DNA of 10,055 nucleotides from an uncultured Clostridia bacterium (GTDB lineage Bacteria > Bacillota > Clostridia > Oscillospirales > Ruminococcaceae): assembly GCA_937892655.1 (NCBI GenBank), contig CALBJC010000031.1:1-10055 (forward strand), read 5' to 3'. Shown here piece by piece: positions 1 through 6,625 of the stretch. Below the pieces are notes generated by a model. That model searched no databases. It saw only the letters and a program-made list of their open reading frames with translations, and had not been told where the DNA came from. A program made the position numbers and the translations under genes. Every line of letters begins with the position of its first letter. Positions within the stretch are counted from its first letter, which is position 1.

Positions 1-987
1 GCAGATGTTAAGGCAAAATTTGGTGGCGAAACAGTTGGTGTTATTTTCCCGATTTTAAGCCGTAACCGTTTTGCAATCTGCCTTCGTGGTATCGCAAAGG
101 GTGCTAAGAAGATAGTTCTGATGCTTTCATACCCATCTGATGAAGTAGGTAACCACCTCGTTTCAATCGACAGAGTAGATGAATGTGGTATCAATCCATA
201 TACAGATGTATTATCTCTTGAAAAGTACCGTGAATGCTTCGGCTACGAAAAGCACAGATTCACAGGTGTTGACTATGTTGAATACTATGAACAGCTTATC
301 CGTGAAAGCGGTGCTGAATGCGAAATCGTATTTGCAAACAATGCTAAGGCAATTTTAGATTATACAAAGAATGTTCTCTGCTGTGATATCCACACCCGTG
401 CAAGAACAAAGAGAATTTTAAAGGCTGCAGGTGCTGAGATCGTACTCGGCCTTGATGAAATCCTCAATGCTTCTGTAAACGGCAGTGGCTACAATGAAAA
501 CTATGGTCTTTTAGGTTCAAACAAGGCAACTGAAGATCAGGTTAAGCTCTTCCCACGTGACTGTCAGCCGGTTGTTGATGCAATCGCTGAAAATCTCTAC
601 AAGGCAACAGGCAAGAGAGTAGAGGTTATGGTTTACGGCGACGGCGCATTCAAGGATCCTATCGGTAAGATCTGGGAACTTGCTGACCCTGTAGTTGCTC
701 CTGCATATACAAAGGGCCTCGAAGGTACACCAAACGAGTTAAAGCTCAAGTACCTTGCTGATAACGACTTTGCTGACCTCTCAGGTGATGCTCTCAAGGA
801 CGCTATCAAGAACGAAATCACAAAGAAGGATGAAAACCTTGTAGGTCAGATGGTTTCTGAGGGTACAACTCCAAGACGTCTTACAGACCTCATCGGTTCA
901 CTTTGTGACCTTACATCAGGCTCAGGCGATAAGGGTACACCAATCGTTTATATCCAGGGTTACTTTGATAACTATACAACAGACTAA
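1..987 (+). CDS. CofE-like protein (coenzyme F420-0:L-glutamate ligase family), 5'-truncated by window edge
   Basis: The reading frame is open from base 1, so the start lies upstream; 328 residues and the stop are visible. The sequence resembles the F420_ligase family (PF01996, COG1478), whose archaeal and mycobacterial members add gamma-linked glutamate to F420-0 using GTP. Family-like stretches include VGVIFPILSRNRF near the visible start, the LMLSYPSDEVGNHL segment from about residue 41, DIHTRARTKRILKAAGAE around 130-147, and GSGYNENYGLLGSNKATED around 160-180. From memory, clostridial homologues are about 390-400 residues, so roughly 60-70 N-terminal residues are missing. The CDS uses AAG almost exclusively for lysine, suggesting good expression. 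No other F420 gene lies beside it, and clostridia are not generally known to make F420, so the real substrate is unknown; a related gamma-glutamylation is possible. Family assignment is firm; biochemical role is not. Confidence 0.82.
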   Translation, partial: ADVKAKFGGETVGVIFPILSRNRFAICLRGIAKGAKKIVLMLSYPSDEVGNHLVSIDRVDECGINPYTDVLSLEKYRECFGYEKHRFTGVDYVEYYEQLIRESGAECEIVFANNAKAILDYTKNVLCCDIHTRARTKRILKAAGAEIVLGLDEILNASVNGSGYNENYGLLGSNKATEDQVKLFPRDCQPVVDAIAENLYKATGKRVEVMVYGDGAFKDPIGKIWELADPVVAPAYTKGLEGTPNELKLKYLADNDFADLSGDALKDAIKNEITKKDENLVGQMVSEGTTPRRLTDLIGSLCDLTSGSGDKGTPIVYIQGYFDNYTTD

Positions 988-998
988 TTTGTAATCTG

Positions 999-1029
999 AA
1001 ACTGCGCAGCATAATCTGCGCAGTTTTTT
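999..1029 (+). terminator. Strong intrinsic terminator after the CofE-like gene
   Basis: An 11-bp perfect stem (AAACTGCGCAG at 999-1009 pairing with CTGCGCAGTTT at 1016-1026) encloses a 6-base loop and runs into TTTTTT, a G and six more Ts. It starts 11 bases after the upstream stop codon. It is unusual in ending only about 8 bases before the Shine-Dalgarno of the next gene. Confidence 0.9.
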
Positions 1030-1036
1030 GTTTTTT

Positions 1037-1043
1037 GGAGGTG
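1037..1043 (+). promoter_or_regulatory. Shine-Dalgarno GGAGGTG deciding the start of the GNAT/P-loop gene
   Basis: GGAGGTG lies 6 bases before a TTG codon at 1050. The in-frame TTG at 1035 and GTG at 1041 overlap this site and cannot be the start, so TTG 1050 is preferred. Confidence 0.8.
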
Positions 1044-1049
1044 AGGGCT

Positions 1050-2273
1050 TTGAATATTGTAAATTACTTTGAATGTGAAAGAAAAGAAAAATGGATTGAA
1101 AAAGTTAGAGCTTGCGATTGGAGTGCAGCAAAATTTTTAGCAGACCTTCTTGAAAATGATAAGTTTTCAGAGGTTCTGGATGGTGAGCTTTACATACTGT
1201 CAGATAATGAAAATCTTGTATCCTTCTGTACGCTTACAAAAAAAGACTGTATTGATGACAGCTCTCTTTATCCATGGATAGGCTTTGTATATACAAAGGA
1301 TGAATACCGAGGTAACAGATACAGTAAGGTTTTGATCGATTTTGCCTGCAAAAGAGCAAAAGAACAAGGCTTTAACAAAGTTTATCTTGCTACTGACCAT
1401 ATCGGATTTTATGAAAAATACGGGTTTGAATATGTTGAAAGAAGAACAGATATCTATAATGAACAAAGTCGTATCTATGTGAAAAATCTCATAAAATCGA
1501 GCCTTTATATAGTTGAGGGTATGCCTTGCTCGGGCAAAAGCACAACATCAAAATATATAGCATCCCTTTTTGAAAACTCTCATTTTGTTGATGAGGGAAC
1601 AAACGCTCACCCTGCCGATTTTGAGTTTGATGCCTTTGTTTCAGCCGATGAACTGTCAGCATTTTCAGAAATGGAAAAAGCGTGTATTCTCAGCACCTCA
1701 GCACCTTTTTGCAATGGCTATGTTATACCGCTTTGTAAATGTGAGGGTGAGCTTTTTGATAAGCTCATAAACTATAAAATCTATGATTTTCTCCCGTGGG
1801 AAACCCAGAAATCTGTAATACTCAGAAAGTGGGAAAGCTTTGTAAAGAGTGCAGATTTGAGCAGAACCTACGTTTTCAACTGCGTATTTCTTCAAAATCC
1901 CATGTGTGAAACTATGATGCGCTTTAACCTTTCAAAAGAGGAATCGCTATCATTTATAAAAGAGATTTATCACATTATAAAGCCTTTGAATCCAACAGTT
2001 ATCTATCTAAGAAACGATGATATAAAATCAAGCGTTCTTAAAGCGTCAGATGAACGTAAAGGCTGGCTTGAAGGCGTTATAGATTATCATATAAACGGTG
2101 AATTTGGCAAAAGCATAAATGCAAAGGGTATTGACGGATATATAGAGTGCTTGCAAGAGCGTCAGAACAGAGAGCTTCATATTCTCTCACAGCTTGATAT
2201 AAAAAGCATTATTATCGAAAATCCGCAAGATGACTGGAATAAAGCCTATAAAAAAATAGAAGAAAACATATAG
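1050..2273 (+). CDS. Fusion protein: N-terminal GNAT acetyltransferase plus C-terminal P-loop kinase-like domain
   Basis: The protein has 407 residues from TTG 1050. Residues 1 to about 145 form a GNAT fold: the acetyl-CoA pyrophosphate loop is RGNRYS (87-92) after GFVYTKDEY, and the C-terminal signature FYEKYGFEYVE follows at about 125. From about 150 a second domain begins with the strand SLYIVEG and a Walker A motif GMPCSGKST (157-165). It continues with FVDEGTNAHPADFEF, FNCVFLQNP, IKPLNPTVIYLRNDD and a DERKGW segment. This half resembles, from memory, an uncharacterised family of stand-alone P-loop NTPases/kinases in Bacillota. The fusion would give one polypeptide an acetyl-CoA site and a nucleotide site, both probably cytosolic; the substrate cannot be read from sequence. 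Codon use (many AAA and ATA) is more AT-rich than in the CofE-like and TCA-cycle genes, consistent with low expression or transfer. The gene sits directly behind a strong terminator, so expression probably depends on read-through or on a promoter inside the upstream gene. Confidence 0.8.
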   Translation: MNIVNYFECERKEKWIEKVRACDWSAAKFLADLLENDKFSEVLDGELYILSDNENLVSFCTLTKKDCIDDSSLYPWIGFVYTKDEYRGNRYSKVLIDFACKRAKEQGFNKVYLATDHIGFYEKYGFEYVERRTDIYNEQSRIYVKNLIKSSLYIVEGMPCSGKSTTSKYIASLFENSHFVDEGTNAHPADFEFDAFVSADELSAFSEMEKACILSTSAPFCNGYVIPLCKCEGELFDKLINYKIYDFLPWETQKSVILRKWESFVKSADLSRTYVFNCVFLQNPMCETMMRFNLSKEESLSFIKEIYHIIKPLNPTVIYLRNDDIKSSVLKASDERKGWLEGVIDYHINGEFGKSINAKGIDGYIECLQERQNRELHILSQLDIKSIIIENPQDDWNKAYKKIEENI

Positions 2274-2274
2274 A

Positions 2275-2306
2275 AAAAACGGTATCACACTTGTGATACC
2301 GTTTTT
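2275..2306. terminator. Bidirectional intrinsic terminator between convergent genes
   Basis: A 14-bp perfect stem, AAAAACGGTATCAC (2275-2288) with GTGATACCGTTTTT (2293-2306), closes a 4-base loop. It is A-rich on the left and T-rich on the right, so it works on both strands. It begins 1 base after the GNAT/P-loop stop and ends 2 bases before the stop of the minus-strand synthetase gene, serving both. Confidence 0.92.
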
Positions 2307-2308
2307 AA

Positions 2309-3847
2309 TTATCTCTTTACAAAGTATTCTTCATACCAGAGTAAGAATGTGTAAATAGTCCATACCTTTCTCCAGTTGTCAGAGTTACCGCCGATATATT
2401 CATCAAAGATAGCCTTGACTTCGTTAATATTAAAGAATTTTTCGCAAATATCGCTATTTAAAAGTCTTATAACATCAGCGTTGTATCTCTCATCAGCAAG
2501 CCATAGTCTTATAGGAACAATAAATCCAAGCTTCTTTCTGAATGCGATTTCTTCAGGTAAAACCTTTGCAGCAGCATTTCTGAAAGCAAATTTGTTCTGC
2601 TCTTCTGTCAGCTTGTAGTGTGCAGGCATACGGGATGCAATATCAAATACTCTCATATCTGTAAGAGGCATTCTGATTTCAAGCCCTGCCGCTGTACTCA
2701 TCTTGTCAACATTGAGGTAAATATCGCCTTCAAGCCATACGAGAATATCAATAGTCTGCATTTTAGTCAGCGGGTCCATACCCTCAAGCTTCTTGTAAAT
2801 ATCCGAAACAATATTTATAGGTAAAAATTCAGGGTCATAGTTTTTGAGGATTCTCTGCTTTTCATCTTCCTTCATAATGTTTGTATTGCCAACATAGAAG
2901 GTAGGCAGATTATCGCCGTAACGCTCAGCGTTTCTGTACATATTATAGCCGCAGAAAAACTCATCAGAGCCTTCGCCTGAATAGCAAAGCTTTGTAGTTT
3001 TTGCGGTTTCAATACAGCCAAGTGCAAATACTACAGCAGAAGCGTCGCCCAGAGGCTGTTCCATATTATACATAACGTAAGGAACAATGCTGAAATATTC
3101 TTCAGGGGATACAACTTTTCTCATTTGTGTAACGCCGAGTAAATCAGCAGTTTCTTTTGCTATAAGTGATTCATCAAAGCGTTCTTCCTCATAACCGCAG
3201 GAGCTTGCAACCTTGGCATCTGACATTGCAAGTACATAAGATGAATCAACGCCGCCCGATAAGAATGACTGAGCAGTTTCATCATCATCCTTAATTTCGC
3301 TCATCATAAGCTTCATAGTTTCATGAATTTCATCAGCGTATTCTTCAACCGATTTTGAGTTATCAGGAGTAAAAGTAGGGAAGAAGTATCTGCCGATTGT
3401 GATTTTACCATCTTCAAAAACAAGATAGCAGCCCGGCATAAGCTTTTTAACGCCTACAAAAAATGTATCCTCGCCGCCTATATAGGTGAGCGACATATAA
3501 ATCTGAAGCATCTTTTCGTTAAGCTCTTTTTTGAAGCCGTCACAAGCCATAATCTTTCTGATTGAGCCTGAGCATAAAAGTCTGTTATCGTCTGTTACAT
3601 AGTAGAAAAATGGCTTTGCACCAAAATGATCTCTCAAACAAAATGTCCTGTTATTATCACTGTCAAAAAGGCAGAAAGCATACATACCATAGATATGCTT
3701 TGCCATATCATAGCCCCATTTTATATAAGCGCTTTCAATGATTTTCAGCTCTCTTTCTTCTCTTGATAAACCCTGAGGGATAGAAAGCTCATCACATAAC
3801 TGCTTGTGGTTTCTGATATGTCCTGAATACTCCTTGATTTCTATCAT
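2309..3847 (-). CDS. Asparagine synthetase family protein with truncated, cysteine-less glutaminase domain
   Basis: From ATG 3847 the protein has 512 residues. The C-terminal synthetase domain (PF00733) is complete: the ATP pyrophosphatase loop SGGVDSS (197-203), GEGSDEFFCGY (291-301), the DKMSTAAGLEIRMP block (381-394), and RKKLGF (437-442). It should adenylate a carboxylate (aspartate or a similar acid) and transfer an amine. The N-terminal part keeps only the back of a class II glutamine amidotransferase fold: GMYAF (54-58) and DHFGAKPFFYY (73-83). Normal AsnB starts with Met-Cys-Gly-Ile; here there is no Cys2 and no HRGPD segment. The usual NGEIYN is SGHIRN (9-14), so glutamine-binding Asn and Glu are Ser and His. 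Glutamine hydrolysis is therefore unlikely; free ammonia or another amine is the probable donor. The start is fixed by AGAGGTG 7 bases upstream and by the promoter at 3882-3910. I believe similar proteins occur in other clostridia, so this is a family rather than a broken gene. Confidence 0.85.
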   Translation of the reverse strand: MIEIKEYSGHIRNHKQLCDELSIPQGLSREERELKIIESAYIKWGYDMAKHIYGMYAFCLFDSDNNRTFCLRDHFGAKPFFYYVTDDNRLLCSGSIRKIMACDGFKKELNEKMLQIYMSLTYIGGEDTFFVGVKKLMPGCYLVFEDGKITIGRYFFPTFTPDNSKSVEEYADEIHETMKLMMSEIKDDDETAQSFLSGGVDSSYVLAMSDAKVASSCGYEEERFDESLIAKETADLLGVTQMRKVVSPEEYFSIVPYVMYNMEQPLGDASAVVFALGCIETAKTTKLCYSGEGSDEFFCGYNMYRNAERYGDNLPTFYVGNTNIMKEDEKQRILKNYDPEFLPINIVSDIYKKLEGMDPLTKMQTIDILVWLEGDIYLNVDKMSTAAGLEIRMPLTDMRVFDIASRMPAHYKLTEEQNKFAFRNAAAKVLPEEIAFRKKLGFIVPIRLWLADERYNADVIRLLNSDICEKFFNINEVKAIFDEYIGGNSDNWRKVWTIYTFLLWYEEYFVKR

Positions 3848-3854
3848 AATTATA

Positions 3855-3861
3855 CACCTCT
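3855..3861 (-). promoter_or_regulatory. Shine-Dalgarno AGAGGTG fixing the synthetase start
   Basis: On the minus strand AGAGGTG stands 7 bases before ATG 3847. An upstream in-frame TTG at 3910 is part of the -35 box and cannot be translated from the same transcript, so the cysteine-less start is the real one. Confidence 0.85.
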
Positions 3862-3881
3862 GATGTAAATTTGTTATATAT

Positions 3882-3910
3882 ATTATACCATAAAAAGCAA
3901 TTTCAGTCAA
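3882..3910 (-). promoter_or_regulatory. Sigma-A promoter for the asparagine-synthetase-like gene
   Basis: Reading the minus strand, TTGACT (3910-3905) and TATAAT (3887-3882) are separated by exactly 17 bases, with an extended -10 TG one base before TATAAT. Transcription should begin near 3875, leaving a leader of about 28 bases. No operator or riboswitch-like fold is evident. Confidence 0.88.
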
Positions 3911-4010
3911 TTGAAGAGTGGTTATATATTAGTATATTATTATGGCTTTTAATATATTCAGATTTATGAGTTTGTATCAGATAATTGCTGTCATATTCTC
4001 CTCTAAATAG

Positions 4011-4039
4011 TTGACATAATTTACAAAATAAGGTATAAT
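4011..4039 (+). promoter_or_regulatory. Consensus sigma-A promoter for the GGDEF-EAL gene
   Basis: Perfect TTGACA (4011-4016), a 17-base spacer and perfect TATAAT (4034-4039). The start site should be near 4046, giving a leader of about 27 bases before ATG 4073, with AAGGGTG (4057-4063) as ribosome binding site. The leader is too short for a c-di-GMP riboswitch. About 100 AT-rich bases separate this from the divergent promoter, and I see no operator in them. Confidence 0.9.
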
Positions 4040-4072
4040 TAAAGAGAATTTACTAAAAGGGTGTAAAAAGAT

Positions 4073-5758
4073 ATGATAAAGGATAAAAAAGGCGAAAAGA
4101 ATGCTAAATACCGCATATTACTTCCGCTTGTTGTATTGACAATTCTGTTTTTGGCGTTATCGTTCATCATAGCCTTTGCCAATAAAAAATATGGCAATAT
4201 GATGGATATGTTCGGCACAAATGTAAGTACTACAACATTCTCAGGCGTCATTACTACTATTCAGATTTTAGTTTGTGTATTTATTGTTCTTACTGATTAT
4301 AAGATCGGTTCTAAGCTTGCGTGCGTATTGCTGTCATGCAGTCTTATTGCTGTTATCAATCAGTGTGTGAGAACATCAAGTATAACAATGCTCCCCGGTA
4401 TTCTGATGTCAGCCGGAGGTATCGGTGTTGTACTTATTTTGTACAAGCAGCTTAGTGAAATCAATAATAAAACCCAGATTCTAGAAGAGCTTTCAGCTAC
4501 AGACCCTCTTACAGGTTATCTCAACAGAAGAGGTATTGAAAAGGCTATCCAGACAAGTATTGACAGTAATGAAACCTTCTACCTTGTGTTCTTTGACCTT
4601 GATAATTTCAAGAGTATCAATGACACAATGGGTCATAAGATAGGCGATAAGGTGCTTTGTGAAATTGCTGACCGCTGTTCATTGATTCCGGGATATGATA
4701 AATGTATTGCCCGTAGCGGCGGTGATGAATTTATCATTATGGTAAAGGTATCTGAAATTACTCAGATTTGTGATTTTATGCAGACCTGCCTTTCAACGAT
4801 AGGTAAGCTTATCATTGTTGATGATTTTAAGTATTACGCAACAGCCAGCCTCGGTGCTTGTAAATTCCCTGATGGCGGCAGTGATATTGACTCACTTATG
4901 AAGTGTGCAGACCTTGCCATGTATGAAGCAAAGAGAAACGGCAAGAATACCTTCAGAGTATTTACCCCTACTTTGTCTGACCAGATTCAGCAGAATCTCA
5001 ACGTTGAAAATGAAGTTCGTCACGCTTTGCGTAACGATAATTTCTTCTTTGAATATCAGCCGCAGTATAGTGCAAAGGATAAGCGCATCAGAGGCTTTGA
5101 AGCGTTAATCAGAATGAGAGATTCAAAAGATAACGTTGTAATGCCTGCAGATTTTATCGAGATTGCAGAAAACTCAACCTTGATTTTTGAAATCGACCAT
5201 TGGGTTTTGAAAAACGCAATGAAGCAGTTTAAAACCATCAGCGGTAAATTCAATGAGCGATATAAGCTGTCGATAAACATCTCAGCAAAGCACCTCCACG
5301 AGGTTGATTTTGCAGAAGAGGTTATCGGCATAATTGAGTACATAGGCTTCAATCCCGAGCTTTTAGAGCTTGAAATTACTGAATACAGTTTTATCAAGGC
5401 GACAAGCATTACATCAATGAATCTGAGAAAACTAAAGGCTTATGGTGTTACTATCGCCCTTGATGATTTTGGTACAGGCTATGCATCTCTTAGCAATCTT
5501 GCAAACATTCCTATTGATGTTTTAAAGATTGACAGTACATTTATCCACGATGTTATCGAGGATTGTAAGGATGATTTCTTAAAGTCAATCATTGATATAG
5601 GTCATCTCTTCAACTGTAATATAGTTTCTGAGGGCGTCGAACAAGCAAACGAGGTTGACATCCTAAAGAAATTCGATTGTGATTACATTCAGGGCCATAT
5701 ATGGAGTAAACCTTTGAACGTTACCGATTTAGAAGCTGTTATGGCAGAAAATGATTAA
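4073..5758 (+). CDS. Membrane-bound bifunctional GGDEF-EAL cyclic-di-GMP enzyme
   Basis: The protein has 561 residues. Four hydrophobic segments (about 14-36, 57-74, 82-97, 106-124) anchor it in the membrane; no known sensor domain is recognisable. A short helical linker (125-142) leads to a GGDEF domain: FFDLDNFKSINDTMGH (173-188) and an intact SGGDEF (215-220), so diguanylate cyclase activity from two GTP is plausible. The RxxD inhibitory site expected just before GGDEF is absent (Gly and Lys stand where Arg and Asp would be). The EAL domain (about 315-555) keeps its catalytic set: EAL (343-345), N402, E434-I-T-E437, DDFGTGY (464-470), K485, EGVE (520-523) and Q540. Phosphodiesterase activity hydrolysing c-di-GMP to pGpG is therefore also expected. 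Which activity dominates cannot be told. The gene is monocistronic, with its own promoter and terminator. In clostridia such proteins typically affect motility, surface attachment and colonisation; no such target gene is adjacent. Confidence 0.95.
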   Translation: MIKDKKGEKNAKYRILLPLVVLTILFLALSFIIAFANKKYGNMMDMFGTNVSTTTFSGVITTIQILVCVFIVLTDYKIGSKLACVLLSCSLIAVINQCVRTSSITMLPGILMSAGGIGVVLILYKQLSEINNKTQILEELSATDPLTGYLNRRGIEKAIQTSIDSNETFYLVFFDLDNFKSINDTMGHKIGDKVLCEIADRCSLIPGYDKCIARSGGDEFIIMVKVSEITQICDFMQTCLSTIGKLIIVDDFKYYATASLGACKFPDGGSDIDSLMKCADLAMYEAKRNGKNTFRVFTPTLSDQIQQNLNVENEVRHALRNDNFFFEYQPQYSAKDKRIRGFEALIRMRDSKDNVVMPADFIEIAENSTLIFEIDHWVLKNAMKQFKTISGKFNERYKLSINISAKHLHEVDFAEEVIGIIEYIGFNPELLELEITEYSFIKATSITSMNLRKLKAYGVTIALDDFGTGYASLSNLANIPIDVLKIDSTFIHDVIEDCKDDFLKSIIDIGHLFNCNIVSEGVEQANEVDILKKFDCDYIQGHIWSKPLNVTDLEAVMAEND

Positions 5759-5762
5759 TATA

Positions 5763-5793
5763 AAAAGGCTGTGTAAATTTTACACAGCCTTTT
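5763..5793. terminator. Bidirectional intrinsic terminator between GGDEF-EAL and TSUP genes
   Basis: A 13-bp perfect stem, AAAAGGCTGTGTA (5763-5775) with TACACAGCCTTTT (5781-5793), around a 5-base AT loop, flanked by A-runs and T-runs. It starts 4 bases after the GGDEF-EAL stop and ends 3 bases before the end of the minus-strand permease gene, so it serves both. Confidence 0.92.
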
Positions 5794-5796
5794 GTT

Positions 5797-6564
5797 TTAC
5801 TTAATAAGCTCAACGCCAAGAATAACCAGACCCAAAATTACAAGAACGATACCTGTTATTCTGTTGAGCGTTTTGGGCGTTGCCTTGTTCGCAAACAATG
5901 CAGCTACCTTTGCCCATAACAGTGTGCTCAGAACACATATGATAAGTATTTCAATGTCGGGCGCACCATCTATAGCAAAATGGCTTGCTGAGCCTGTGAG
6001 TGCTGTAAATGTCATAATAAAAACACTTGTGCCGACAGCAGTTTTGAGTTCATACCCTAAAACAGAAGTCAGAATCAAGAGCATCATCATTCCGCCTCCT
6101 GCGCCGACAAATCCGCAGATAAAGCCAACGACAATACCGCAAACAAAAGAAGAAATGATCTGCCTTTTTCTTGTCAATGATTGCATTCTGCTTTTTGTTG
6201 TAACTACAGGTTTTACAATAAACTTAATACCTAAAATGAGAGTCATAAAGGTCGATGTTGTGCCCATGGCATTTGATGGAACAAAACTGGAAACAAAACT
6301 TCCTACCATTGTAAATATAAGAACACAAATCATCATTATTATGCCATTCTTGATATCAATATTCTTATGTTTCTTGTATGTATAAGCGGATACGGCGCTA
6401 GCCAGAACATCACTTGCCAGAGCGATACCGACTGCAGAATATGGCTTTATTCCCAAAAATGTGATAAGCATAGGGCTGATTACAGCAGCAGCGCTCATTC
6501 CTGCAAAACCTGTGCCAAGTCCGGCTCCAAGTCCCGCCAGAAAGCATATGATAAAATTAACCAT
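5797..6564 (-). CDS. TauE/SafE (TSUP) family membrane permease
   Basis: This 255-residue, almost wholly hydrophobic protein has about eight membrane segments in two repeated halves, as expected for PF01925. The halves start with matching glycine-rich stretches: GLGAGLGTGFAG (11-22) and GIVVGFICGFVGAGGG (143-158). Each is followed by a hydrophobic segment, a short polar turn and AVG (AVGIA at 44-48, AVGTS at 176-180). Family members export or import sulfite, sulfoacetate, organosulfonates or related small anions across the cytoplasmic membrane; several are unassigned, and the substrate here is unknown. The ATG at 6564 has GGAGA 9 bases upstream. It follows rex by 61 bases, with a hairpin between them that leaves no space for a separate promoter, so it may be expressed by read-through from the acn-icd-rex transcript. 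No sulfur-metabolism gene is nearby to suggest a role. Confidence 0.88.
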   Translation of the reverse strand: MVNFIICFLAGLGAGLGTGFAGMSAAAVISPMLITFLGIKPYSAVGIALASDVLASAVSAYTYKKHKNIDIKNGIIMMICVLIFTMVGSFVSSFVPSNAMGTTSTFMTLILGIKFIVKPVVTTKSRMQSLTRKRQIISSFVCGIVVGFICGFVGAGGGMMMLLILTSVLGYELKTAVGTSVFIMTFTALTGSASHFAIDGAPDIEILIICVLSTLLWAKVAALFANKATPKTLNRITGIVLVILGLVILGVELIK

Positions 6565-6585
6565 AGTAAATATTCTCCAAACTAT

Positions 6586-6616
6586 AAAATCCTGAGAGGT
6601 AATCTCTCAGGATTTT
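6586..6616 (-). terminator. Hairpin between rex and the TSUP permease gene, probably a partial terminator
   Basis: A 13-bp perfect stem, AAAATCCTGAGAG (6586-6598) with CTCTCAGGATTTT (6604-6616), closes a 5-base loop 9 bases past the rex stop. Read on the minus strand the T-run is only four bases, followed by ATAG, so termination may be incomplete. It lies 7 bases before the GGAGA ribosome binding site of the permease gene. Confidence 0.75.
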
Positions 6617-6625
6617 AATTACTTT

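Noticed and set aside
965..995. Possible promoter TTGATA / TGTAAT for the GNAT/P-loop gene
   Set aside because: The spacer is 19 bases, the -10 is poor and half lies in the coding end of the previous gene. Compared with the two near-perfect promoters elsewhere it is too weak to list as a feature.
3848..3910. Longer version of the synthetase gene starting at TTG 3910 (21 extra residues, one cysteine)
   Set aside because: The TTG is the first half of the -35 box, and the promoter -10 and Shine-Dalgarno lie inside the supposed coding part. The extra residues do not resemble the Met-Cys-Gly-Ile start of a glutaminase.
3911..4010. AT-rich stretch between the two divergent promoters as a regulator-binding or riboswitch region
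   Set aside because: I see no convincing inverted repeat, Rex-type operator or riboswitch fold there; it reads as ordinary AT-rich intergenic DNA.
5056..5409. Minus-strand open frame of 117 codons inside the EAL domain
   Set aside because: It overlaps a fully conserved catalytic domain and has no initiation signals or recognisable content.
5792..6385. Plus-strand open frame of 197 codons opposite the TSUP gene
   Set aside because: It lies wholly antisense to a clear membrane protein gene, starts inside the terminator and matches no family I recognise; its hydrophobic look comes from the complement of the permease codons.
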